Assembly: GCF_900129195.1 (NCBI RefSeq) | Contig: NZ_FQUY01000010.1 | Span: 31,520-95,519, forward strand | Direction of reading: 5' to 3' | Source of the DNA: Desulforamulus putei DSM 12395 | GTDB lineage: Bacteria; Bacillota; Desulfotomaculia; Desulfotomaculales; Desulfotomaculaceae | Length of the DNA stretch: 64,000 nt | Shown: in pieces, positions 41,728-49,062 of the stretch | Numbering within the stretch: position 1 is the first letter of the stretch | Layout of the letters: each line of letters begins with the position of its first letter | The notes under the pieces: model-generated | What the model saw: only the letters and a program-made list of their open reading frames with translations | The model's database searches: none | Told to the model about the DNA's origin: nothing | Translations under genes and position numbers: made by a program

Positions 41728-43518
41728 TTAGAACTGTTGGTCCACCGGCAGGTAGATGGAGAAACGGGTCCCTTCTCCCAACTTGCTGTCCACTTCAATA
41801 CGACCCCTGTGGCGGTCCACAATGGTGTAAGAAATGGACAATCCCAGGCCGGTGCCTTTATCCTTGGTGGTAAAGAAAGGGGTTCCCAGTTTGTCCAAAT
41901 TTTCGGGAGGTATTCCCGGGCCGTCATCTATAACAGACAGGCAAATTTCTTTTTCCTCCTTATGATACCTGGTGGCCAGTATGATCGTACCCTGCATGTC
42001 CAAGGCCTGCAGCGCATTTTGACACAAGTTAAGCAGCACTTGTTTAATTTGATCCTTGTCAAGGATAATGGGGGGCAGGTCTCCCTGTAAATCGGTTTTG
42101 ACTTTAACGCCCTGAAGAAAGGCCTGGGACTCAAAAATGCGGGCAAAACTGATGATGAGTTCATTAAGTGAACATTGCTGCATGGTGGGAGGTTTTGGCC
42201 TGGCCAGCTGAAGAAAGTTATTGATGAAACTGTCTGCCTGGTCAATCTCTTGAATCATAATTTCCATATATTCCTTAAAGGTACTGTTTATTGGCCCTAT
42301 TTTTTCACTCATTAATTGGGCAAAACCCCTTACCGAAGCAAGGGGATTTCGTATTTCATGGGCCATACCGGCGGCCATCTGACCCACCACCGCCAGTTTT
42401 TCCTGTTCCCTGATGCGGGCTTCCTGACGGCGTAATTCGGTGACATCGGTATAGATGCCGATGGCGCCGGCCACAGAACCGTTTTCATCCCTCAATAAAC
42501 TGGTATTTACCAGCAGGAATTTATCATGCTGGTCATTTCGGCACTTGCATTCAATGTTCGTGAAGGGCCTGGCCTCACGAATGGTCCGTAGCAGGAGAGG
42601 TTCCGGCCGCCAGCAACGGCCTTGACCAAAGCAGTCAAAGTTTTTCCCGCCGATTTCACTGGCCGGCAGGTTCCAAATTCTCTCCGCAGCTTTATTAAAA
42701 AAGGTAACAATTCCCTCTTTATTCAGGATCACAACTCCCTGGGACATGGCATTAAAAATAATGTCCCGTTGCTGCATCAATTGTCTGAGAAATTTTTTTG
42801 ATTCCTGTAACTGCCTTTCCATTTGAGTCTGCTTGAGAGCTGCTTCCACCGCCTTGGCTGCCGCCACCGTTAAACTGAAGGTATAAGGACTTTCCGACCC
42901 GCAGGGAATGCTCACCTCAATGACGGCCATAACAGCGCCGTCATCGTCCAGAATGGGAGCGCCTACGCAGGACCATTTGTGAAAAATTTCTATATAATGC
43001 TCCGCCCCAATAACAGCCAAAGGTTTTTTGATGGCTAAAACAGACCCGATTCCATTGTTCCCCACATACTTCTCCGCAAAACAAACACCCGGGTAAAGAG
43101 GCAAATCGCAAAAACCACTTGCCGATTCTTTGTCGCAGTAAACCTCCATAACATACCCTTCGTGATCCGCCACGACAATAAAATAATGGTCGCTGTGAGT
43201 GCTCACCGTTCTCTTAATGGTCTGCAGGTGAGGCTCCAAAAGACGGATTATTTCACGAACCCTGGCTTTTCTGTACTGAAGTTCTGCTTCGGATAAACAT
43301 TCAATTTTTAGTTTAAACGGGTTAATCCCATTTTTAAGACACCGCTGCCAGGCATTGTAAGTTTCACAAAAAATCTCTTGTGCATCAATGGGTTCCCCGT
43401 TGATAAATTTTTTCCACCTTGCCAATAGTTGGGATTGGTTAAGATGGGGAACGGAAATCAGTCGATCAATCAAAACCATTACCTCCGTTCTATGGGGAGA
43501 CAATTGTTGTTTCGACAT
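41728..43518 (-). CDS. PAS-containing sensor histidine kinase, orphan
   Basis: The 596-residue cytoplasmic kinase has an N-terminal GAF-like region of the AcoR/sigma-54-activator type (residues about 60-230, including CFAEKYVGNNGIGSVLAI), a PAS domain (about 265-385), then the kinase core: H-box MAHEIRNPLASVRGFAQL, N-box LLNLCQNALQAL, DDGPGIPPENL and GTGLGLSISYTIV. No response regulator is adjacent. The position between gerW and spmA and the PAS-kinase form suggest a phosphorelay kinase acting on Spo0A (inference). The frame's longer N-terminus overlaps a terminator, so ATG 43518 is chosen. Confidence 0.88.
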   Translation of the reverse strand: MSKQQLSPHRTEVMVLIDRLISVPHLNQSQLLARWKKFINGEPIDAQEIFCETYNAWQRCLKNGINPFKLKIECLSEAELQYRKARVREIIRLLEPHLQTIKRTVSTHSDHYFIVVADHEGYVMEVYCDKESASGFCDLPLYPGVCFAEKYVGNNGIGSVLAIKKPLAVIGAEHYIEIFHKWSCVGAPILDDDGAVMAVIEVSIPCGSESPYTFSLTVAAAKAVEAALKQTQMERQLQESKKFLRQLMQQRDIIFNAMSQGVVILNKEGIVTFFNKAAERIWNLPASEIGGKNFDCFGQGRCWRPEPLLLRTIREARPFTNIECKCRNDQHDKFLLVNTSLLRDENGSVAGAIGIYTDVTELRRQEARIREQEKLAVVGQMAAGMAHEIRNPLASVRGFAQLMSEKIGPINSTFKEYMEIMIQEIDQADSFINNFLQLARPKPPTMQQCSLNELIISFARIFESQAFLQGVKVKTDLQGDLPPIILDKDQIKQVLLNLCQNALQALDMQGTIILATRYHKEEKEICLSVIDDGPGIPPENLDKLGTPFFTTKDKGTGLGLSISYTIVDRHRGRIEVDSKLGEGTRFSIYLPVDQQF

Positions 43519-43551
43519 AAAAGAGTATATCCCTTTAAAAAAGCAAAATAA

Positions 43552-43573
43552 AAAAGTGGGTTGCCCCACTTTT
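43552..43573 (-). terminator. Terminator of gerW
   Basis: AAAAGTGGG and CCCACTTTT pair around a 4-base loop; the minus-strand transcript continues into a T-rich tract. It separates gerW from the kinase gene. Confidence 0.85.
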
Positions 43574-43580
43574 GCATTCT

Positions 43581-44009
43581 TCAAACGATCGGTTGTGTAG
43601 GTCCGGTGGTTCCTGCGTTTTTGCCTCTGTTAAACATGCTTTGTATCTGATTCAGCATCTGTGGCGCCGCATCAATCAGCCGGTCAAACAAGGCATGGCT
43701 GTCGTCCACAGGCAGCAGGCGAATTTGACCGTTGCCAACCACCAGGAAACCCATGGGCTGTACCGATACCCCCGCACCACTGCCGCCACCAAAGGGCGCC
43801 CCGGATGATTCTCCCTGGTTCTTACCATTGGCTCCCACGGCATATTCGCCACCCCCGGCAGCAAATCCACAGGCGACCCTGGATACAGGTATAATGACAC
43901 TACCATCAGGGGTTTCTACGGGGTCTCCCACCACGGTATTTACGTCAACCATTTCTTTAATACTTTCCATGGCAGTTTTCATGAGGCCTTCTATGGGATG
44001 TTCTGCCAA
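43581..44009 (-). CDS. gerW: GerW-family sporulation protein (YtfJ)
   Basis: The 142-residue protein has the YtfJ/GerW pattern: HPIEGLMKTAMESIKEMVDV at the N-terminus, VVGDPVETPDGSVIIPVSRV, a Gly-rich loop, then SVQPMGFLVVGNGQIRLLPV. In Bacillus the protein is made in the forespore and is needed for germination. TTG 44009 has GGGGGGTG 7 bases upstream. The gene overlaps the end of the DUF2953 gene by 53 bases, so translation is probably coupled. Confidence 0.93.
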   Translation of the reverse strand: MAEHPIEGLMKTAMESIKEMVDVNTVVGDPVETPDGSVIIPVSRVACGFAAGGGEYAVGANGKNQGESSGAPFGGGSGAGVSVQPMGFLVVGNGQIRLLPVDDSHALFDRLIDAAPQMLNQIQSMFNRGKNAGTTGPTQPIV

Positions 44010-44685
44010 GAATATTCACCCCCCGTCTGTTTACCTTTTTCTTCAATATTTTTATACCCGTAACCATAATATTGCCAATCCGAATTTTAAATATGCAGTC
44101 TATAGAAGTTGAAAAGCCTTCTTTTTTAAAGTTTGGTTCCACTGAAATCTTTGGCTTGATGCCATTGGGAGCAATTTTTCTGTAAAATAAAGAAGTAAGA
44201 CTGCCCAGCAAGCCCCAGGCCAGTCCGGCCAACATCCCTGTGGCCGCGGCGTCCGGCGTGCCAATACTGACACGCCAGTGAAAACGTTCTATGACCAGAT
44301 GGCGTAATAAATAATCGATATCCTCCTTGATGGCCTGCATCCAGGGCAGCCACTCTCGTAATTTTTCGATGACCTGGTTGATGCTCTCGACTGTATATTG
44401 ATTCTCCCGGCTCATGATTTCCCGGGAGTCATCTCCGCCGGTCTCCAGTTCTGTGCGCGTAGTTAAAGAAAACCCGGAAAGTTTTTGACGGAGGATCAGC
44501 ACAGGGACTTCGATTTTGTGGTGAAATAAACCCCAGAGAAAAAATTCCAGGCTGACGGTATCATCCTCTTGAATACGAAAGTATTTTAAGTGAACTTTAA
44601 TGTGAGAAAAGAAGACCAAAGCCGGTAACAGCACTAAACCCGCAAGCACAATGATTGTTAACAGACTTTGGTCAACTCCTTCCAC
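43957..44685 (-). CDS. DUF2953 membrane protein
   Basis: The 242-residue protein starts with one membrane helix (LLTIIVLAGLVLLPALVFF) followed by IKVHLKYFRIQEDDTVSLEFFL, as in DUF2953. A second hydrophobic segment (TGMLAGLAWGLLGSLTSLFY) lies near residue 165. DUF2953 genes commonly sit before gerW/ytfJ in spore-formers, as here. The basic C-terminal tail (KKKVNRRGVNILGRTSHRR) is encoded in the 53-base overlap with gerW. Confidence 0.85.
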   Translation of the reverse strand: MEGVDQSLLTIIVLAGLVLLPALVFFSHIKVHLKYFRIQEDDTVSLEFFLWGLFHHKIEVPVLILRQKLSGFSLTTRTELETGGDDSREIMSRENQYTVESINQVIEKLREWLPWMQAIKEDIDYLLRHLVIERFHWRVSIGTPDAAATGMLAGLAWGLLGSLTSLFYRKIAPNGIKPKISVEPNFKKEGFSTSIDCIFKIRIGNIMVTGIKILKKKVNRRGVNILGRTSHRRPHENCHGKY

Positions 44686-44700
44686 ATAATTACTCCCTTT

Positions 44701-44817
44701 CTATGGGGCCCGGCTATCAGCTGGTCAGCCTTCAGCTGTCAGCTTTTGTCAGGATTTGGCTGTTTGGCCTTTGGCTATTGGTCAATGACTAATAGCCAAT
44801 GGCCTGACCCCCAAAGA
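44701..44817. repeat. Dispersed element with terminal inverted repeats, copy B
   Basis: This 117-base stretch resembles copy A at 33303-33465: it begins CTATGGGGCCC, has TCAGCCTTCAGC...TCAGCTTTT, GGCTGTTTGGCCTTTGGC, a GCCAATGGC palindrome, and ends CCTGACCCCCAAAG. The ends are again near inverted repeats. It lies in the gap between the DUF2953 gene and a lipoprotein gene and contains no open frame. Confidence 0.7.
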
Positions 44818-44830
44818 CCTACCCTCAAGC

Positions 44831-45697
44831 TCAAGGCGCCCCGATGGGTTCCGGTTCCCCGGTGACGCCGGGTAGCAGGATCACCGGGACAGATACCGTG
44901 TCCTTCTCCACACCGTCGTCGCCGGTAACAAAGGCTTCCACAGTCCCCCTTTCTCGGCCGGAGGGTGAACTGAAGCTCATGGTGGTAGCAAATCTGCTGC
45001 CGTTTATTTGTACCGGCTTTTCGGCCAGGGTTAATCCAGCGGCATTTTTAACACGAATTCTTATGGCCCCTGTCACCCCGCTGGCAGTTCCTGATACCTG
45101 CAGGGGACTTCTAACCTGTTCCCCGGGTTTGGGAGAATCCAGTTTTAAGCCCTTTTCTGCGGCACCGGTGTTCTCCCCAGGGGCGGCGGGCGGTGCGGGA
45201 GGTGCCGCCGGTGTACGGGCCTGGGGAGCTTCCCGTTCCATTTCAAACCCCAGGGCCTTAACGGGCCTGTCAATGGTGAAAGCTGCCACAACCGGTTTCT
45301 CCGGATCTGGTTTTTGGCCCGTGGGCAGGTTGGGGACAGACGGCAGATACTTCAATTTAACATTGATCCAGTCAAAATCATTGGCCGGCACCCGGCGTTC
45401 AATCTCAGTAATTTGTATGCCCCTGCCCAGCGGCAGGTTTTTCTGGCTGACAATGACATAATTTCTGCCATTCACCGAAGTCCAGGCAGCAAAATGCTTA
45501 TCCTTCAGCGTTCTGGCCAGGACCTGCACAATCTCAGGGGCCTTGTCGTAATCGATGGTTTCAAAGGTGATCCGGGAAACATCCGGTACTACAATGGTCC
45601 TGGGTTCGGGTTGCGGCTCGGGTTTTTTCGCCGGAGCACAACCCAGTGGAATCATGACAATTAAGCTAAGACAGAACAACCATAGAATTTTACGCAT
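44831..45697 (-). CDS. Lipoprotein with C-terminal Gmad2 domain
   Basis: The 288-residue protein has a lipoprotein signal (MRKILWLFCLSLIVMIPLGC, lipid cysteine at residue 20). After a Pro/Glu linker it has a mixed domain (residues about 35-150), an Ala/Pro-rich hinge (158-182) and a Gmad2-type immunoglobulin-like domain (PKPGEQVRSPLQVSGTA...). Gmad2 proteins are found on the surface of spore-formers; the ligand is unknown. It stands alone between a repeat element and a divergent gene. Confidence 0.85.
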   Translation of the reverse strand: MRKILWLFCLSLIVMIPLGCAPAKKPEPQPEPRTIVVPDVSRITFETIDYDKAPEIVQVLARTLKDKHFAAWTSVNGRNYVIVSQKNLPLGRGIQITEIERRVPANDFDWINVKLKYLPSVPNLPTGQKPDPEKPVVAAFTIDRPVKALGFEMEREAPQARTPAAPPAPPAAPGENTGAAEKGLKLDSPKPGEQVRSPLQVSGTASGVTGAIRIRVKNAAGLTLAEKPVQINGSRFATTMSFSSPSGRERGTVEAFVTGDDGVEKDTVSVPVILLPGVTGEPEPIGAP

Positions 45698-45842
45698 CGT
45701 TACTCCTCCAAAAGATTTTTGTTAAATCAAAAATTTTGATTTGATAATATTTTTAGCAATTTTTGGAGAAATATGCGTATTGGGGTATGCAATCCCTGTA
45801 TTTATGATATGATTTTGGATAAAAGGGCAGGAGGTGTCACCG

Positions 45843-46055
45843 GTGGTATCGGCAATCGGTTTGGTCATCCTCATACTCGGTCTTCTGGGAGCCGCTCTTA
45901 TGCTTGTACTGGCCATAAAATCCACTCAGGCGTATTATGTTAAGTGTCAAAGGTGCGGCCACACCACAAAAATACCCCGGCAGGCCGGTGAATACGCCTG
46001 CCAGGGCTGTGGCACCCCCCTGGCCAAAGTAACAAAAAATAAGGCTTCCGGGTAA
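45843..46055 (+). CDS. Small membrane protein with zinc ribbon
   Basis: The 70-residue protein has an N-terminal membrane helix (IGLVILILGLLGAALMLVLAI) and a cytoplasmic zinc knuckle pair (CQRCGHTTKI and CQGCGTPLAK). GTG 45843 follows AGGAGG at about 8 bases; the GTG at 45834 lies within the binding site and is rejected. The function is unknown. It is convergent with scpB, whose stop is 16 bases away. Confidence 0.75.
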   Translation: MVSAIGLVILILGLLGAALMLVLAIKSTQAYYVKCQRCGHTTKIPRQAGEYACQGCGTPLAKVTKNKASG

Positions 46056-46070
46056 ATCACCCGCAACGCC

Positions 46071-46619
46071 TTACGGTTCCTCGTCCTCTATGTTTTCTAC
46101 TAGAAAGTCTTCCAAAGGAGGAAGGTCTGATAAATCCTTTAAACCAAAGTATTTTAAGAAATCCAAGGTGGTTCCGTAGAGAACCGGCCGGCCGGGTCCT
46201 TCCCGTCGGCCTTTTTCCTCGATCAGGTTGCGTTCCAGCAATGTACTGATGGGCGAATCCACCTTTACTCCCCGGATGAGTTCTATCTCCGTTTTGGTAA
46301 TGGGCTGCCGGTAGGCGATAATGGCCAGGGTTTCCACCGCCGCTCTGGACAAACCGGTACCGCTTTTCCTGTAAAGCCTTTCGATATAAGGAGCATATTC
46401 AGGCCTCGTACACATTTGCCAGGTATCCGCTGCTTCAACTAACTTGAGTCCGCCGGGCCTTCTTTCATAATCCCCGGCCAATTCCCGCAGCAGTTCCAGT
46501 GCGTCTGCCGCATCTACTTCTGTGATGCGAGCCATGGTTTGTACCGAAAGGGGTTCACTGGCCACAAAAAGCAATGCTTCTAAAGCTGCTTTGGTCTGAT
46601 CTCTAAATAATACAGCCAA
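46071..46619 (-). CDS. scpB: Segregation and condensation protein B
   Basis: The 182-residue protein is ScpB, the winged-helix kleisin partner of the SMC complex in chromosome segregation. It shows ALLFVASEPLSVQTMARITEVD at the N-terminus and LSRAAVETLAIIAYRQPITK followed by EIELIRGVKVDSPISTLLER. It lies 3 bases after scpA and is expected to work with it and SMC. Confidence 0.95.
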   Translation of the reverse strand: MAVLFRDQTKAALEALLFVASEPLSVQTMARITEVDAADALELLRELAGDYERRPGGLKLVEAADTWQMCTRPEYAPYIERLYRKSGTGLSRAAVETLAIIAYRQPITKTEIELIRGVKVDSPISTLLERNLIEEKGRREGPGRPVLYGTTLDFLKYFGLKDLSDLPPLEDFLVENIEDEEP

Positions 46620-46622
46620 TCC

Positions 46623-47375
46623 TCAAGCCTCCTCAGTTAAATCCTGAGTTCGACGCAAGATGGTTATCTCACCAAAGGTCTCATTTTGCAGGGCCTTGAT
46701 TTGGCCGCATTTTAACAGTTCTAAAATAGCCAGAAAAGTCACAATGATTTCCGAACGGCCGGCTTTTTCACCGAAAAGCCTGGAAAAGAGTATCCCCTGA
46801 GGGTACAAGAGAAGCTTGGCCATCAACTGGCGCATTTTCTCGGGAACCTGGATCTCCTCTCGGGTGATTTCCTCAGGAACAGTAAGACCGGCTGCCGCCC
46901 TCTGGAGGACCTGCTGCAAACATTGCAGCAGGTCCTCCATGGTCACCCCGCCCAGGGGATGCCGCGGCTTAAACAAATGTTGATACAGCTCAATGGAATT
47001 TTTTCTTGTATATACTTTTCCCGCTTGCCTTTCCCGGTCCTTCAGATAAGATGCCACTTCCTTAAACTTGCGGTATTCCAAAAGCCTCTGCACCAATTCC
47101 TCCCTGGGGTCCGGTCCCTCTCCCGCCGCTTCCTGTCTCCCGGACGAGCGGGGCAGCAGCATCCTGGCCTTAATGGACACCAGTGTTGCCGCCATCACTA
47201 AAAATTCACTGGCCACATCCATATCTAACTCCTGCATCTGTCCGAGATAAGACAGGTACTGGGAAGTAATTTGGGCAATGGGAATGTCGTAAATATTGAT
47301 TTGGTCTTTATCGATCAAGTGCAGCAGCAGGTCCAGGGGACCCTCGAAGGTGGAAAGCTTCACTTTGTAAGACAA
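46623..47375 (-). CDS. scpA: Segregation and condensation protein A
   Basis: The 250-residue kleisin begins VKLSTFEGPLDLLLHLIDK, has DMDVASEFLVMAATLVSIKARMLL near residue 60 and a C-terminal winged helix ending in TFLAILELLKCGQIKALQ. It bridges SMC heads. It is followed by scpB with 3 bases between, one operon. trpS ends upstream of its start by about 30 bases on the same strand. Confidence 0.95.
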   Translation of the reverse strand: MSYKVKLSTFEGPLDLLLHLIDKDQINIYDIPIAQITSQYLSYLGQMQELDMDVASEFLVMAATLVSIKARMLLPRSSGRQEAAGEGPDPREELVQRLLEYRKFKEVASYLKDRERQAGKVYTRKNSIELYQHLFKPRHPLGGVTMEDLLQCLQQVLQRAAAGLTVPEEITREEIQVPEKMRQLMAKLLLYPQGILFSRLFGEKAGRSEIIVTFLAILELLKCGQIKALQNETFGEITILRRTQDLTEEA

Positions 47376-47406
47376 TCAACAATCACCCGCATTTTTAGCT
47401 TGCCCC

Positions 47407-48405
47407 TTAAGCCTGACCCCCAAAGATGGCTTCCCTGACTTCTTCCATGGTCTTACCGGCCACCACCCGGGCCCTTTCCTCGCCGTCCCTTAAAACTTCT
47501 TCAATATACCCCGGCTTGCTCAAGATTTCTTGCCGGCGCTCACGCACCCCTGCCGAATGCTGCTCCAGGGAACCGGCCAGCTGTTTCTTACAGGCCACAC
47601 AGCCGATGCGGCCGCCCCTGCAAGCCTCTTCGATGCTCTCCAAAAGGTCCGGGTTATAGATGCGGTGAAATTTATGCACCACACAAACCTCCGGGTTCCC
47701 CGGGTCGGTCTTGCGAATCCGGGCCGGGTCGGTAATCATCAGGTTGACGTTTTTCTTAATCTCCTCCGGGTCAGCACCGATGGAAATATAGTTATGGTAG
47801 CTCTTGCTCATTTTAGCCCCGTCGATGCCGGGTAAAACAGCCACTTCTTTTTTCACGATGCCCTGGGGTTCCGGAAAGACCGGCTTAAACAAGTGATTAA
47901 AGCGTCGGGCCACCTCCCGGGTTAATTCAATATGGGGCAGCTGATCTTCTCCCACCGGAACGGCATTGGCCTTGTAAAGCAGAATATCCGCTGCCTGCAG
48001 CAAAGGATACCCCAGGAAGCCGTAGGTGTTGATGTCTTTTCCTATTTCTCCCAATTTTTGGATTTGATCTTTATAGGTGGGAACCCGTTCCAGCCAGGAC
48101 AGGGGAGTTACCATAGAAAACATCAAATGCAGTTCGGCATGTTGCAAAATTCTGGACTGGCGGAAAATGGCGCTTTTATTTGGGTCCAGGCCTGTAGCCA
48201 GCCAGTCGGCCACCATCTCCAACGTATTTTGGCCAATCTCCTTCGATTCTTCCCAGCCGGTGGTCAGAGCATGCCAGTCGGCCACCATGAAAAAGCAATT
48301 ATATTCATCCTGTAAACCAACCCAGTTATCGAGAACACTCTGGTGGCCCAGATGCAGCCGGCCGGTGGGCCTCATCCCGCTCAAAATTGTCCCTTTAACA
48401 ACCAT
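47407..48405 (-). CDS. trpS: Tryptophanyl-tRNA synthetase
   Basis: The 332-residue class I synthetase charges tRNA-Trp. The HIGH-like motif is PTGRLHLGHQSVLDNW (residues about 12-27) and the KMSKS loop is DGAKMSKSYHNYI. The C-terminal end (AIFGGQA) is encoded by a 16-base sequence identical to the end of the dispersed repeat at 44802-44817, so the last codons may have come from an insertion. It heads trpS-scpA-scpB. Confidence 0.96.
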   Translation of the reverse strand: MVVKGTILSGMRPTGRLHLGHQSVLDNWVGLQDEYNCFFMVADWHALTTGWEESKEIGQNTLEMVADWLATGLDPNKSAIFRQSRILQHAELHLMFSMVTPLSWLERVPTYKDQIQKLGEIGKDINTYGFLGYPLLQAADILLYKANAVPVGEDQLPHIELTREVARRFNHLFKPVFPEPQGIVKKEVAVLPGIDGAKMSKSYHNYISIGADPEEIKKNVNLMITDPARIRKTDPGNPEVCVVHKFHRIYNPDLLESIEEACRGGRIGCVACKKQLAGSLEQHSAGVRERRQEILSKPGYIEEVLRDGEERARVVAGKTMEEVREAIFGGQA

Positions 48406-48423
48406 ATTGATATCTCCTTTAAC

Positions 48424-49047
48424 TTATAGTGGTAACCCGGCAATGAAATTTGCCAGAACAGCCAAATATTTAATCACCGGGCTTGCAAAAAAAATCAAAA
48501 TCGGCGTTAAAAAACCAAAGAATATCAAAAGAAACAGAATGGCAAAACCGTACCTTTCCAGTTCATACAACCACGCTTGGCGCCCCGGTAAGATCCCTGC
48601 CAAAATTTTTGAACCGTCCAGGGGGGGCAGCGGCAGCAAGTTAAAAACTGCCAACCAGACGTTTAATATCATAAAATTTTCAAAGATATATGCTAAAACA
48701 GGAGATTGATAAAAAATCCCTAACAGCACGGCCCCAATGGCTGCCAGCAGAAAATTGGCGCCGGGCCCCGCCAGGGAGACCAGCATCATGCCCCGCTTCC
48801 GGTTTGCAAAATGGAAGGGGTTGACAGGAACAGGCTTCGCCCAACCGATGGGGCCAAAGAAAATCAACAGCGTCCCCAGCGGATCAAGATGTTTGATGGG
48901 GTTAAGTGTGAGTCTGCCCTCATACTTGGCAGTAGGATCCCCCAACTTGTAGGCAACCAACCCGTGGGCATACTCATGCAGCGGCAAAGCAAAAAAGATT
49001 AACAACAGTTTATAAATAACCTCTTCCATGGATGGCACACCAAACAT
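48424..49047 (-). CDS. Site-2 protease family (M50) membrane metalloprotease
   Basis: The 207-residue protein carries the zinc motif HEYAHG near residue 24 and GDPTAKYEGRLTLNPIKHLDPLGT, then a second conserved part FNLLPLPPLDGSKIL, which together define the rhomboid-like M50 (YwhC) branch. About five membrane helices are predicted from hydrophobic runs. The substrate is unknown. It is followed by trpS and lies 15 bases after the DHH-CBS-CCA gene, so an operon is likely. Confidence 0.92.
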   Translation of the reverse strand: MFGVPSMEEVIYKLLLIFFALPLHEYAHGLVAYKLGDPTAKYEGRLTLNPIKHLDPLGTLLIFFGPIGWAKPVPVNPFHFANRKRGMMLVSLAGPGANFLLAAIGAVLLGIFYQSPVLAYIFENFMILNVWLAVFNLLPLPPLDGSKILAGILPGRQAWLYELERYGFAILFLLIFFGFLTPILIFFASPVIKYLAVLANFIAGLPL

Positions 49048-49062
49048 TTGCCTTCGCCCCCT

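Noticed and set aside
43519..43584. N-terminal extension of the histidine kinase
   Set aside because: The extension covers the gerW terminator (43552-43573) and has no homology.
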